Positions 26,303 to 35,464 of a DNA stretch of 64,000 bases are shown in pieces. The stretch spans positions 1,860,001 through 1,924,000 of the forward strand of contig OZ243959.1 in assembly GCA_965214525.1 (NCBI GenBank), written 5' to 3'. How positions within the stretch are numbered: position 1 is the stretch's first letter; every line of letters starts with the position of its first letter. The notes below the pieces were generated by a model. It was given only the letters and a program-made list of their open reading frames with translations. It ran no database searches and was not told where the DNA came from. Made by a program: the position numbers and the translations under genes. Source of the stretch: Qipengyuania_B sp965214525 (GTDB lineage Bacteria > Pseudomonadota > Alphaproteobacteria > Sphingomonadales > Sphingomonadaceae).

Positions 26303-27076
26303 ATGCCGATACAATCCTCAAGCCCCGTGCGCAGTCGAACGATGATGGAGGAATGGCGCGCCTATTTTCGGTTCATGAAGTGGCCCGTGCTGCCGTGGCG
26401 CACGACCGGGTTCGCGCCGCCGCTATTGCGCGATGTGGCGTGGCTGTATGTGCTCGACATCCTGCTGATGACGGTGCTGGTCACGATTGGGCTGCTGATC
26501 GTTGCCATCGGGTTCGAATTTCCGGAAAATGCACTGGCCGGGATCGACTGGACTATTGGCTGGGTCTTGCTGATCGTACTTGGAGCCCCGGTTTACGAGG
26601 AACTGGCGTTCCGAAGTTGGCTGTCGGGCAAGCCAGCGCACCTGGCGGCTTTCATTGCCTTTATCGCGGGGTTCGTCCTGACCACGGCAGTAGCGAGTGG
26701 TGTTGGCCTGGGGTTCGACAACCCGGCACATGAACTGGGGGCGGTCAGCGCGATGAGCTTCGTCGTGGCGCTCGTCCTCGCGGCGATTGCCTTATGGCGC
26801 CTCCCCAAAACAGAACCATTCTCGTGGTTCGCCCGGTTGTTTCCGCTCTTCTTCGCGTTGAGTTCGCTCGCCTTCGCAGCCATCCATCTGCTGAATTACG
26901 AGGACGGCGCGCTCAAATTCCTGCTGCCACTGGTCATCCCGCAATTGATCGCGGGCACGATCTTCGGGTTCGCTCGGGTGCGCTATGGGCTGTGGGCGAA
27001 CATCCTGCTGCACGCGATGCATAACGGCACCGCGATGCTCATCATCGTGATCGCCAATCAGTTCGCGGCCGGATAA
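26303..27076 (+). CDS. CPBP/Rce1-type intramembrane glutamic protease
   Basis: About 257 residues from ATG 26303; ATG 26342 is also possible and the true start is uncertain. Multi-pass protein with the three CPBP motifs: EE in PVYEELAFRSWL, FAAIHLLNYEDG, and LLHAMHNGTAM. These supply the glutamates and histidines of the membrane-embedded protease site. Family roles range from prenyl-protein processing to immunity of bacteriocin producers; none can be assigned here. Divergent from yebC. Confidence 0.85.
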   Translation: MPIQSSSPVRSRTMMEEWRAYFRFMKWPVLPWRTTGFAPPLLRDVAWLYVLDILLMTVLVTIGLLIVAIGFEFPENALAGIDWTIGWVLLIVLGAPVYEELAFRSWLSGKPAHLAAFIAFIAGFVLTTAVASGVGLGFDNPAHELGAVSAMSFVVALVLAAIALWRLPKTEPFSWFARLFPLFFALSSLAFAAIHLLNYEDGALKFLLPLVIPQLIAGTIFGFARVRYGLWANILLHAMHNGTAMLIIVIANQFAAG

Positions 27077-27202
27077 GTGCGGCTCGATACATTACGCCGC
27101 ACGCAAGGCTGGACGATAGGGTTGCCCAAAAGTGCGGCACGAGAGGCTACCCAGCGGACGCTTCAAGTATTGTTCAGAACAAGCGCTGGGCTACCCGCCA
27201 GA

Positions 27203-27550
27203 TCACAGCTTTACCGCCGTCCCGCTGGCCGATACCATCAGCATGGAGCCAGTGTCGCCGATCACCTCGTAGTCCAGATCGACCGCAACGACCGCGTTCG
27301 CGCCGAGCCGCTTGGCCTCTGCCTGCAACTCCTCGATCGCATCGGACCGGGCCTCCTTCAGCACGCGCTCGTAGGAACCGGCCCGCCCGCCCACGATGTC
27401 ACGAATATTGGCAAACAGGTCGCGGAACAGGTTCGCGCCGATGATCGCCTCTCCCGTCACGATGCCGAGATAGTCGCGTATCGGCCGTCCTTCGATAGTC
27501 GGCGTCGTGGTGACGATCATCTCGCGCGTGTTCTGCCACGGACTAGCCAT
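27203..27550 (-). CDS. YbjQ family protein (DUF74)
   Basis: 115 residues. Small pentameric-fold family with the signature MIVTTTPTIEGRPIRDYLGI, GEAIIGANLFRDLFANIRD, GGRAGSYERVLKEAR, and GANAVVAVDLDYEVIG. Proposed to bind metals but without a settled function. The start overlaps the end of the upstream SDR gene by 8 bases, implying coupling. Confidence 0.92.
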   Translation of the reverse strand: MASPWQNTREMIVTTTPTIEGRPIRDYLGIVTGEAIIGANLFRDLFANIRDIVGGRAGSYERVLKEARSDAIEELQAEAKRLGANAVVAVDLDYEVIGDTGSMLMVSASGTAVKL

Positions 27551-28421
27551 TGACGACCATCCCGCCGTTGGGATGCAGCACCTGACCGCTCATATAGGAT
27601 GAATCCTCGCACGCCAGGAACAGGAAGCAGGGCGCCACCTCGTTCGGCTCCCCCGCCCGCCCCATTGGGGTGGACTCGCCGAAATCGGGGATGTTCTCCG
27701 GCGGCTGTCCGCCGAACGGGTTGAGCGGCGTCCAGATCGGCCCCGGCGCAACGCCGTTCACACGAATGCCATCCTCGATCAGGTTCTCCGACAGTGACCG
27801 GGTGAAGGCGGTGATCGCGCCCTTGGTGGCGCTGTAATCGAGCAGCCCGCCCGAACCCTTGTACATGGTGACGCTGGTGCAGTTCACGATCGCCGCGCCT
27901 CTCTTCAGGTGCGGGCGACAGGCCTGCACCATGTAGAATTGCGAGAAGATATTGGTCTGGAACGTCCGCTGGAGTTGCTCTGGCGTGATGTCGGTGATTT
28001 CCTTGTCGGGATGCTGCTCGCCCGCATTGTTAACCAGCACGTCGATCCGGCCGAACCGGTCCATCACCGCTTCGACGAAGCCGTTCACATGCCTTATATC
28101 GCCAAGGTCTCCAGCGGATAGCAGCACTTGCGCCCCTTCCGCCTCGCATGCCTCGCGCGTGATGTTCGCATCGTCGTGCTCGCTCAGATAGGCGATGGCG
28201 ACATCTGCGCCTTCGCGGGCGAACAACACGGCGGTGGCCCGGCCGATGCCGCTATCTCCGCCGGTGACGATGGCGAGCTTGCCCTTCAGCCTGCCGGAGC
28301 CGGGATAGCGCGGCCGCCATTCGGGCTTGCGCTCCATGTCGACTTCCTGGCCGGGCATCCGCGGTTCTTCCGCCGTTTCCTTGATGTAAGCGCGGTCGGT
28401 CTGGGTGGACTGGTCGGTCAT
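27543..28421 (-). CDS. SDR family oxidoreductase (YghA-like)
   Basis: 292 residues. NAD(P)-dependent short-chain dehydrogenase with a 45-residue N-terminal extension (PRMPGQEVDMERKPEWRPRY) typical of the YghA/general-stress group. Rossmann motif VTGGDSGIGRATAVLFARE near 51, D-x-x-x NNAGEQHPDKEI, catalytic YSATKGAI (Tyr and Lys), then VNGVAPGPIWTPLNP. GTG is not needed: ATG 28421 has AGGAT about 10 bases upstream. It probably reduces or oxidises an aldehyde or sugar under stress. Overlaps the YbjQ gene. Confidence 0.9.
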   Translation of the reverse strand: MTDQSTQTDRAYIKETAEEPRMPGQEVDMERKPEWRPRYPGSGRLKGKLAIVTGGDSGIGRATAVLFAREGADVAIAYLSEHDDANITREACEAEGAQVLLSAGDLGDIRHVNGFVEAVMDRFGRIDVLVNNAGEQHPDKEITDITPEQLQRTFQTNIFSQFYMVQACRPHLKRGAAIVNCTSVTMYKGSGGLLDYSATKGAITAFTRSLSENLIEDGIRVNGVAPGPIWTPLNPFGGQPPENIPDFGESTPMGRAGEPNEVAPCFLFLACEDSSYMSGQVLHPNGGMVVNG

Positions 28422-28508
28422 CTGTCTGATCCTGCTGAAATGATATCAACAGATCAATGGCTTGCAACGACATAGCGTTCCCGCGGCCCACCGCCCCGTT
28501 GCCGCGCT

Positions 28509-28745
28509 CTAACCCAGCCCAAGCGCCGCCTTGTACACCTCCAGCACGGTTTCCATCTCGCTACGGTCGTCGGGCTTCATTTTGCGCAAGCGCACCACCT
28601 GCCGCATGATCTTGGGGTCGTAGCCGACCGCCTTGGCTTCGGCGTAAACGTCGCGCACATCGTCGGCGATGCCTTTCTTCTCTTCTTCCAGGCGCTCGAT
28701 CCGCTCGATCAGCAGGCGCAGGCGGTCGTCCGTGGTCTCGGCCAT
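28509..28745 (-). CDS. gapR: GapR family DNA-binding protein (DUF2312)
   Basis: 78 residues. Small nucleoid protein that in Caulobacter tracks overtwisted DNA ahead of polymerases and helps topoisomerases. The coiled-coil RLLIERIERLEEEKKGIADD is followed by VYAEAKAVGYDPKIMRQVVR and LRKMKPDDRSEMETVLEVY, which is the canonical DUF2312 sequence. GGAG lies 8 bases before ATG 28745. Confidence 0.95.
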   Translation of the reverse strand: MAETTDDRLRLLIERIERLEEEKKGIADDVRDVYAEAKAVGYDPKIMRQVVRLRKMKPDDRSEMETVLEVYKAALGLG

Positions 28746-28826
28746 CGGGTCATCTCCATCGGTAAGGTGAATCGGTCGGCCAGCGGGATAACCACTCGGC
28801 CCGGTCCCGAAAACCCTTGCCCGTCA

Positions 28827-29141
28827 TCAATCCACCCGATTTTTCGCCACGCTCGCTTCCATGCGGGCCAGTTGCTCCTTTGTCGCGGGAGTTTGACGCG
28901 TGGCCTTCCATTCTTCCTGCGGCATGCCATGAATGAGTTCGCGCGCCGCGCCCTTGTCCCCTGCAAATCCCGCATCGCCGATCCAGTCGGCCAGGCAATT
29001 GCGGCAGAAGCCCGCCAGCCCCATCAGTTCGATGTTCTGCGCATCGTGCCGGTGCTGCAGATGCCGCACGAGCCGGCGGAACGCAGCCGCCGCCACATCG
29101 TCGGGCAATGCGTCGAGCCGATTGCGTGCATTCGTATCCAT
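28827..29141 (-). CDS. DUF1244 domain protein
   Basis: 104 residues from ATG 29141, with AAGG 5 bases ahead. The frame is open upstream across the pyk start, but that part is a shadow. DUF1244 features: AAAAFRRLVRHLQHRHDAQN, ELMGLAGFCRNCLADWI with a Cys-x-x-Cys, then HGMPQEEWKATRQTPAT. The family is small, alphaproteobacterial-rich and uncharacterised; a metal or iron-sulfur role has been proposed from the cysteines. Divergent from pyk with 60 bases between starts. Confidence 0.9.
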   Translation of the reverse strand: MDTNARNRLDALPDDVAAAAFRRLVRHLQHRHDAQNIELMGLAGFCRNCLADWIGDAGFAGDKGAARELIHGMPQEEWKATRQTPATKEQLARMEASVAKNRVD

Positions 29142-29201
29142 TGGGCCTTGCGCTCCTATTCGCTTGTGTTGGCTCGCGCACCTTTGGCATAGGCGTCTGC
29201 G

Positions 29202-30665
29202 ATGACAAAGCGCGATCCCAAAAGGCTCGACCCCCGGGGTCGCAAGGTCAAGATACTTGCAACGGTCGGTCCGGCTAGCAAGGAGCCTGAAATGCTGGAG
29301 CGGTTGCTGCGCGCAGGCGTCGATGCGTTCCGCGTCAACATGAGCCACGGCGAGCACGATGGGCATGGGCTCACAATCAAGGCGATCCGCGATCTCGAGC
29401 GAAAGTTCAACCGCCCCATAGCCATCCTTGCCGATCTGCAGGGGCCCAAGCTGAGGGTCGGCAAGTTCGCCGGCGGCAAGGCGGTGATCCGCCATTCCGG
29501 CCATTTCACGCTCGACCGGTCGGACGAGCCGGGCGACGAAACCCGCGTGCAGCTGCCTCATCCCGAACTGTTCGGCCTGATGCAGAAGGGCCAGCGTCTG
29601 CTCATCAACGATGGCAAGATCAAGCTGCGCGTCATCCGGGCGGACCAGGACGAGATCTTCTGTTCGGCCGAAGTCGGCGGAGTGATCTCCGATCGCAAGG
29701 GCGTGAACGTGCCAGACGTGGAAATCCCCATTCCGGCGCTGACCGACAAGGATCGGCGCGACCTTGCCTTCGCCATGTCACAGGGCGTCGACTGGATCGG
29801 TCTGAGTTTCGTGCAGCGCCCGGAAGACCTTGCCGAAGCACGGCGGCTGATGGGCGGGCAGGGCTCGCTATGCGCCAAGATCGAGAAGCCTTCCGCCGTG
29901 CGCCGGCTGAGCGAGATCATCGAGATGTCGGACGGGATCATGGTGGCGCGCGGCGATCTTGGCGTCGAACTCGACCCTGAGGATGTGCCGCCGCTGCAAA
30001 AGCAGATCGTCAATATGACGAGGAATGCGGGCAAGCCGGTGATCGTGGCGACCCAGATGCTCGAGAGCATGATCGAAAGCCCTGCCCCCACGCGCGCCGA
30101 AGTGTCGGACGTTGCCAACGCCGTTTACGACGGAGCCGACGCGGTGATGCTGTCGGCGGAAACGGCAGCGGGCGAATGGCCTGAAGAGGCGGTGGCGATC
30201 ATGCACCGTATCGCCACCAAGGTGGAGCGGGACGAAGCCTATCTGCCGCGCGTCCGCTTCCTCGACACGCCGCCCGATGCCACCACGTCCGATGCGCTGA
30301 GCCATGCCTGCATGACCATCGCCGATACGGTGGTGGTGGGCGCGATCACCGTGTTCACCTTTTCCGGCTCCACCGCGCGCAGGGTCGCACGCGAACGGCC
30401 GAGCGTGCCCATGCTGGTCCTGACCCCCTCGATCAAGACCGCTCGCCGATGCGCCCTGTTATGGGGCGCGCATCCCGTGGTGACGAAGGACATTGGCAGT
30501 TTCGAGGAGATGATCGCCAAGGGCAAGCGCATGGCCCTGCGCCACGGTTTCGGCGCAGCGGGCACCAAGCTGATCGTGCTGGCCGGCGTACCGTTCGGAA
30601 CACCCGGCGCGACGAATTTGCTGCATGTTGTGACGCTGACCGGTGACGAGCTGGACGGGCGATAG
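29202..30665 (+). CDS. pyk: Pyruvate kinase
   Basis: 487 residues. It converts phosphoenolpyruvate and ADP to pyruvate and ATP, the last step of glycolysis. Visible: KILATVGPASKEPEMLERLL and DAFRVNMSHGEH (substrate binding), AILADLQGPKLRVG, LLINDGKIKL, ALTDKDRRDLAFAMSQGVDW, the family signature LCAKIEKPSAVRRLSEI (catalytic Lys), MVARGDLGVEL and ATQMLESMIESPAPTRAE. The C-terminal effector domain (about 350-480) is complete. Confidence 0.95.
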   Translation: MTKRDPKRLDPRGRKVKILATVGPASKEPEMLERLLRAGVDAFRVNMSHGEHDGHGLTIKAIRDLERKFNRPIAILADLQGPKLRVGKFAGGKAVIRHSGHFTLDRSDEPGDETRVQLPHPELFGLMQKGQRLLINDGKIKLRVIRADQDEIFCSAEVGGVISDRKGVNVPDVEIPIPALTDKDRRDLAFAMSQGVDWIGLSFVQRPEDLAEARRLMGGQGSLCAKIEKPSAVRRLSEIIEMSDGIMVARGDLGVELDPEDVPPLQKQIVNMTRNAGKPVIVATQMLESMIESPAPTRAEVSDVANAVYDGADAVMLSAETAAGEWPEEAVAIMHRIATKVERDEAYLPRVRFLDTPPDATTSDALSHACMTIADTVVVGAITVFTFSGSTARRVARERPSVPMLVLTPSIKTARRCALLWGAHPVVTKDIGSFEEMIAKGKRMALRHGFGAAGTKLIVLAGVPFGTPGATNLLHVVTLTGDELDGR

Positions 30666-30733
30666 AGATTACTGGCGAAAGGCGGCTTGGGACCTGTTTG
30701 CGGTTAAATCAGACCATGGGTCCATTCATCGAC

Positions 30734-31783
30734 TTACGCGTGCTTTATGGACCCGCCAGGATTGGCTAAGGTCGGAAAGGCGCGGCGAGTCACGCTCTGC
30801 AAGGTTGTAAACCTCGCCGGATGCCCAGCGCCCGCTGTTAGTTCTTTTGACAAAGCCATGTCTGCCAAGCTGACGGCTATTTTGGCTGTTGCCCCATAAT
30901 CCGATGCAAATTGCAGCTCTTCGCGTCCCAGCACCTTCCCGCTAGCTGACGTAGCGATAGCAAACAAGTTGATCGTTTCATGATTTTTTGCTGACTTCAG
31001 CGCTTTCATCGATGCAACAGCGTTGCGTACAACACAGTAAGCGCCGTCGGACATGCTGCGTATTGTGCGAAGGACCCGTATTGCTTGATTGGCAGGTGTT
31101 GAATTGAACAATGTAAAATAGGAGACGACAGGGTCTTCAGCTTTGCCCAACAGCAAGTTTCTTTCGGCAGTCGGCAAACGAAATGCGAGCTGGGTCATAC
31201 CATTGGAGAATGGCGTTTCTGCCCCCGGGATCGTCACAGTTTCTGAGTGTATAGGGTCGGTCAACATATCGAGCATATCGCGCGTCCCTTGCCTCCCCGC
31301 GACGCCATCCTTGTGTTGTAGCAAGACCACATCGACACTTTGCGCTGTCTTATGGCGTAGCGACATGCTTCGGCCGAGTAACCCCGTCAGCCCGGGTGCC
31401 AGACCAGCCATGAGAATGAGGTTGAGGCCGCGCTCTTTTGCCAGAGGGTGGAGGGTAAGCGCATCGCGAATTGTTGCTTCGGCTATACCGACGTCGATCA
31501 CGTTACAGCCAGCCTCGAGAGCATATCGGTGGAGCACGCTGGATGTTTGAGGCGCGGCTATGATTATCGCGCTCAAGCCGGTGAATTTGCATGACCGTGA
31601 GTTTGCATCAAGCTTGATGGCCTCATTTGCATTGCCGCCAAGCGGCTCGATGGAAGAGCCACTCCGTGAGATCGGCTCAACTTCAAAACCAGCCAGACGG
31701 ACCTCTTGAGCAACGATCGAGCCAAGACGACCGGACGCGCCGACGACACCAATTCTGTGGCTCTTTTTGCACGGCTGCTCCAT
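30734..31783 (-). CDS. NAD(P)-binding protein, saccharopine dehydrogenase-like
   Basis: 349 residues from ATG 31783; the frame is open to 31954 without homologous content. Rossmann start RIGVVGASGRLGSIVAQEVR is near residue 10, then a typical AIIIAAPQTSSVLHRYALEA and GCNVIDVGIAEATIRDALTL, matching the N-terminal domain of saccharopine dehydrogenase-type and carboxynorspermidine synthase-type proteins. A middle segment (ILMAGLAPGLTGLLGRSMSL) precedes an all-alpha/beta C-terminal domain. The gene is visibly richer in A and T than its neighbours pyk and gltX, so it may be acquired. Substrate unknown. Confidence 0.7.
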   Translation of the reverse strand: MEQPCKKSHRIGVVGASGRLGSIVAQEVRLAGFEVEPISRSGSSIEPLGGNANEAIKLDANSRSCKFTGLSAIIIAAPQTSSVLHRYALEAGCNVIDVGIAEATIRDALTLHPLAKERGLNLILMAGLAPGLTGLLGRSMSLRHKTAQSVDVVLLQHKDGVAGRQGTRDMLDMLTDPIHSETVTIPGAETPFSNGMTQLAFRLPTAERNLLLGKAEDPVVSYFTLFNSTPANQAIRVLRTIRSMSDGAYCVVRNAVASMKALKSAKNHETINLFAIATSASGKVLGREELQFASDYGATAKIAVSLADMALSKELTAGAGHPARFTTLQSVTRRAFPTLANPGGSIKHA

Positions 31784-31958
31784 TGCGACAGAGTTTACCA
31801 CCTGGTTTTGGTAAGCGAAAGGCAGGTGGCAGACAGGTGTCCTATCTCCCTCAGTAATGCGAAAATGCGGAAATATGGCCGTACCACCACGACGTAGTTG
31901 GAGATGGAAGGTTGCTCGGAGCGGGAGCTTCCCACCCACCAGCAGACGGCGCATGTCC

Positions 31959-33302
31959 TTATCGCAAACTCATCGCCCGCCCCAGCCGCTCCAGAGCCCG
32001 CCCGCGCCCGATCAGCGGGAGCAGCGCGCCCATGTCCGGGCCATGATCGGTGCCGGTGAGCGCAAGGCGCAGCGGGAGGAACAGCGGCTTGCCCTTACGC
32101 CCGGTGCGCTCCTTTAGTGCGCCCGTCAGCTGTTGCCAGGGGTCGGCCGACCAATCAAGCATCTGCGCAGTATCCGCGGCCTCCGTCAGGAAAGCGCGGT
32201 CCTCCTCGCCGAAAGCTGGCGGCTCCACCGGCCCGGTCACGATCCGCCAATAATCTCCTGCCTCGCGCACCGTGCCAAGATTTGGGCGGATGGCGTGCCA
32301 CCCGGCTTCGTCCATACCTTTCGGCAGGCGCTCCGCGACTTCGGCATACTCCAGCCGATGCACGATCTGGGCGTTCAGCCGCTCCAGTTCAGCCCCGCAG
32401 AACTTGGCAGGGGCGCGCCCGAATGTCGCCAGATCGAACCCTTCGACCAGCGGCTCGACCTCCCGCTCCGCCACCACCGGCTGCGAGGTGCCGAGCCGCG
32501 CCAGCAGCGACAGCACCGCCATCGGCTCGTATCCGGCCTCGCGGAAGTGGTCGCAGCCAAGCGAGCCAACGCGTTTGGACAGCTTTCCCTCCCGCCCCAC
32601 CAACAGCGCCTCATGCGCGAATTGCGGCGACTGCGCACCCAACGCCTCGAACATCTGCACCTGGACGGCGGTATTGGATACGTGATCCTCGCCGCGCAGC
32701 ACATGGGTGATCCCCATCTCGATATCGTCGACGGCGGATGGCAGCATGTAAAGCCACGAGTCGTCGGCGCGTCGGATCACCGGATCGGACAGTTGGCTCG
32801 CGTCGAAATGCTGCGGTCCGCGAATGCCGTCATCCCACGCGATCGGCACGGCATGGTCCAGCTTGAAGCGCCAATGTGGCGGACCGCCCTCGGCTTGCTT
32901 CGTGGCGCGCTGCTCGTCCGACAGGTCCAGCGCCGCGCGGTCGTAGAGGGGCGCAAGCCCGCGCGACATCTGGACCTTGCGCTTCACCTCAAGCTCCTGC
33001 GCGCTCTCAAAGGCGGGATACACCCGCCCCGTCTGCTGCAATTGCGCGAACGCCGCCTCGTAATGGGCCAGGCGCTTCGATTGCCGCTCTTCCCCATCCG
33101 GCGTTAGCCCCAGCCAGGCGAGATCGAGCCGGATCGCGTCGGTAAACGCCTCGCGGCTGCGCTCCGCATCGGTATCGTCGATCCTCAGCCAGAACTCGCC
33201 GCCCTTCTGCCGGGCCAGCAGGAAATTGTGCAAGGCAGTGCGGATATTGCCGACATGCAGGCGGCCGGTCGGAGACGGCGCGAAACGGGTGCGTATGGTC
33301 AT
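31959..33302 (-). CDS. gltX: Glutamate--tRNA ligase
   Basis: 447 residues. It charges tRNA-Glu. Class I synthetase with the HIGH-like HVGN in RFAPSPTGRLHVGNIRTAL, a WLRIDDTDAERS stretch, IGPQHFDA-like catalytic loop, LRGEDHVSNTAVQ and the KMSKS-like KLSKRVGSLG. Its length is a little short for GltX (about 470), as in one of the two GltX copies common in alphaproteobacteria, where the second often charges tRNA-Gln instead; which role this copy has is not decidable here. Confidence 0.93.
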   Translation of the reverse strand: MTIRTRFAPSPTGRLHVGNIRTALHNFLLARQKGGEFWLRIDDTDAERSREAFTDAIRLDLAWLGLTPDGEERQSKRLAHYEAAFAQLQQTGRVYPAFESAQELEVKRKVQMSRGLAPLYDRAALDLSDEQRATKQAEGGPPHWRFKLDHAVPIAWDDGIRGPQHFDASQLSDPVIRRADDSWLYMLPSAVDDIEMGITHVLRGEDHVSNTAVQVQMFEALGAQSPQFAHEALLVGREGKLSKRVGSLGCDHFREAGYEPMAVLSLLARLGTSQPVVAEREVEPLVEGFDLATFGRAPAKFCGAELERLNAQIVHRLEYAEVAERLPKGMDEAGWHAIRPNLGTVREAGDYWRIVTGPVEPPAFGEEDRAFLTEAADTAQMLDWSADPWQQLTGALKERTGRKGKPLFLPLRLALTGTDHGPDMGALLPLIGRGRALERLGRAMSLR

Positions 33303-33410
33303 GTACGCGGCGCTACCCGCGCGTCAAAGAACCGACAAGCATTCGCCGCGCAATTGTTCTTGCTTTGGTAACGGCTGATGGAATATCCAACTTTCCAGGG
33401 GGACATTTCC

Positions 33411-34970
33411 ATGCACAAGATTTTGACAGCGGCCTTGCTGCCCGCATTACTGGTCAGCGCAAGCGGAGCTGCGGCCCAGGACAAAAAGGCCGGTTCGCTG
33501 TACCTGCAATGCGACGGGGAGCCCAACAACATGTCGGGCGGCGAAACCTTCGCACGTCTGATCGGCGCGGTGACGCTGTTTGGCCTGTTCGCGCCAGCTC
33601 CTGAATCGCCTGACCCGTCCAAGCGGCTGTTCGGCGATGCCGGGGTCGCCACATGCAGCCAGTTGATCGATGGCGAGAAGGGCGAAGGAAACGCCGTGCG
33701 CCGCGTTCCCCTGATCCTGGCACGGGCGATCCATCAAATCGAAGCGAAGAATTACAAGGCCGCGCTGCTCGACGTTGAAAAGGCGCGAACTGAGGCGGCG
33801 GCGGGGCTGGCAGACAATCCCTATTTCGACCGGTCGATGGGCTTGTCCTTCGCCAAGATCGAGGCGGAAAGCCGCTTACGCATGGGCGACCCGCAAAGTG
33901 CGCAAGCTGCGTCCTACGCGCCGCTCGGAAAGATGACGTACAGCTTCGTGCCGAGCGTGGTCTTGTCCGATTACAGCAATTATCTGAAGACCTTCTCACC
34001 CGAGGCGGAGCGCAAGTTCGCGGCCAATGTCAAGGTCATCCCGTGGATGCTGCCCTTGTATGCCTCGCGCCTCGACGAGGCTGAACGCTTCAGCGATTCC
34101 GCCGCGAAGAACGAGGCATTGATCGCCTCGGTCGAGAGCCTGGACCCCGAACATAAAGGCTCGATGATGTATGCCCGCACCGCGCTGGCGCACGCGTTGG
34201 CAGGTGATTGGAAACAGGCCACCAACCGCGCCGATTTCGCCCGGAGCAATCTTGCGGCGCGCAAGGCCGGTGGTGTGCCGGAAGACAATCAGGCGCAAAC
34301 CGTTGAAATGCTCGACCTGTTCGAGATCTTGCGACTTGCGGAACATGGTGACATGCCCGTCGCACGGCGCAACTTCGCGGCACGCTCGCAATGGATCGCG
34401 CCGAGCTTCGGCTCCGTCATGGAAGTTACCCGCCGCCTGCGTTCCGGGGCCGGTGATGACGAAATGTTCGGATCCCTGGCGGTCCAGCCGGATGAGATGT
34501 GGCAGAAGCGGTACGACGAATTGCTCGCGGCGAAATTGCAGACCGATGGCGACAACAAGACGCTGTTCAACCTGATCCAGCCTTATGCCGAGGTCGGGGA
34601 TTTCGAAGCGCGCAGCAAGGACGTTTGGCGCGTCGAGAAGTCGCGGATGATGGTCAAGAAAGCCGACGAGGATGGTCGATGGCTGATCTCGCAGGGTGGC
34701 AACATCTATACCGCGATCGATGCCATCATGCTTCATGCCGCTTTGCAGGCCCAGGCGCGCGGCAAGGAAGGCTTCACGATCTCGGTCATGCTGCCAGGAG
34801 AGGTCAACGGCAGCTTCCTGCCGTTCAGCGCCGGATTCGCTCGGTTCCTCAATCGCGACGAGCCGTTTGCCGAAGAAGTGCTGTTCATTCCAGCGTCGGA
34901 CGTGATTGCGGAACTCGCGCCGGTCATCCCATCGCCTGACGAGGTGCGCAAACGCAAACGCCGGTCTTGA
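33411..34970 (+). CDS. Secreted TPR-like protein of unknown function
   Basis: 519 residues from ATG 33411, preceded by GGGGGAC about 6 bases upstream. Signal peptide HKILTAALLPALLVSASGAAA. The mature part is mostly helical (ARAIHQIEAKNYKAALLDVE, DEAERFSDSAAKNEALIASVE, ALAHALAGDWKQATNRADFA), giving a TPR-like alpha-solenoid, ending in a small alpha/beta part (KEGFTISVMLPGEVNGSFLPF). No named domain is recognised. Probably periplasmic. The middle region spacing suggests tetratricopeptide-type repeats, but no clean repeat register was established. Confidence 0.72.
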   Translation: MHKILTAALLPALLVSASGAAAQDKKAGSLYLQCDGEPNNMSGGETFARLIGAVTLFGLFAPAPESPDPSKRLFGDAGVATCSQLIDGEKGEGNAVRRVPLILARAIHQIEAKNYKAALLDVEKARTEAAAGLADNPYFDRSMGLSFAKIEAESRLRMGDPQSAQAASYAPLGKMTYSFVPSVVLSDYSNYLKTFSPEAERKFAANVKVIPWMLPLYASRLDEAERFSDSAAKNEALIASVESLDPEHKGSMMYARTALAHALAGDWKQATNRADFARSNLAARKAGGVPEDNQAQTVEMLDLFEILRLAEHGDMPVARRNFAARSQWIAPSFGSVMEVTRRLRSGAGDDEMFGSLAVQPDEMWQKRYDELLAAKLQTDGDNKTLFNLIQPYAEVGDFEARSKDVWRVEKSRMMVKKADEDGRWLISQGGNIYTAIDAIMLHAALQAQARGKEGFTISVMLPGEVNGSFLPFSAGFARFLNRDEPFAEEVLFIPASDVIAELAPVIPSPDEVRKRKRRS

Positions 34971-34996
34971 GGCCGGTCAGCCTGGCGTCGCCCCAG

Positions 34997-35464
34997 CTAT
35001 CGCGAGAACAGGGTAACGCTGTGGCCGCCGCCTGACAGGCGGATGCCATTCCTGGGCATGCGATCGACGTTTTTGGCGGTGTCGAGCGCGCTAGCGAGTT
35101 GCCGCTGTTCGGGCGTCACCCGAACGGCGCAGACCGGCGGAGGCTGCGCTGCGTCGGCTACATTCCCCGTAAATTTCAACCGCGCTGCGCTCAACCGGCC
35201 ACCAGCATAATCGTAGGATCAGGCAAAGCCCGCGCAGGTCGGCTCAAAGCGCATTTGCGCAGGTGTGATCGAGAGCTTGATATCAAGATCGGCGTTCAAC
35301 GGCTCGCCATCAACACCTGCAACCCGCCATTCGCCCACGATGGTGGATGGTGCGGGCAGCGACGCCTCCTCGGCTTGTGTCGGTGCGTCCTCCCCCTCGG
35401 GGCCAGCGCAAGCGGCCTGTAGTAGCAGGAGCGGACAGGTGACGCATGCGAGCAGGGTTCTCAG
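34997..35464 (-). pseudogene. Broken META-domain-like lipoprotein gene
   Basis: Reading the minus strand gives a lipoprotein signal (LACVTCPLLLLQAAC), then STIVGEWRVAGVDGEPLN, MRFEPTCAGFA, an in-frame TGA at 35221-35219, and in the same frame SYDYAGGRLSAARLKFTGN, ending RLSGGGHSVTLFSR. The order G-x-W, inner G, C-A-G-F, L-x-A-x-x-L and final L-F resembles the META/HslJ fold. Homologous-looking sequence continues straight across the stop, so a sense codon (perhaps Trp TGG) seems lost. There is no ATG/GTG/TTG before the signal; only CTG 35464, which overlaps the upstream gene's stop. This may be a second lesion. Confidence 0.65.

Noticed and set aside
29142..29561. Extension of the DUF1244 gene to 244 residues
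   Set aside because: The extra part lies antisense to pyk and has no homology. A good ribosome site supports the start at 29141.
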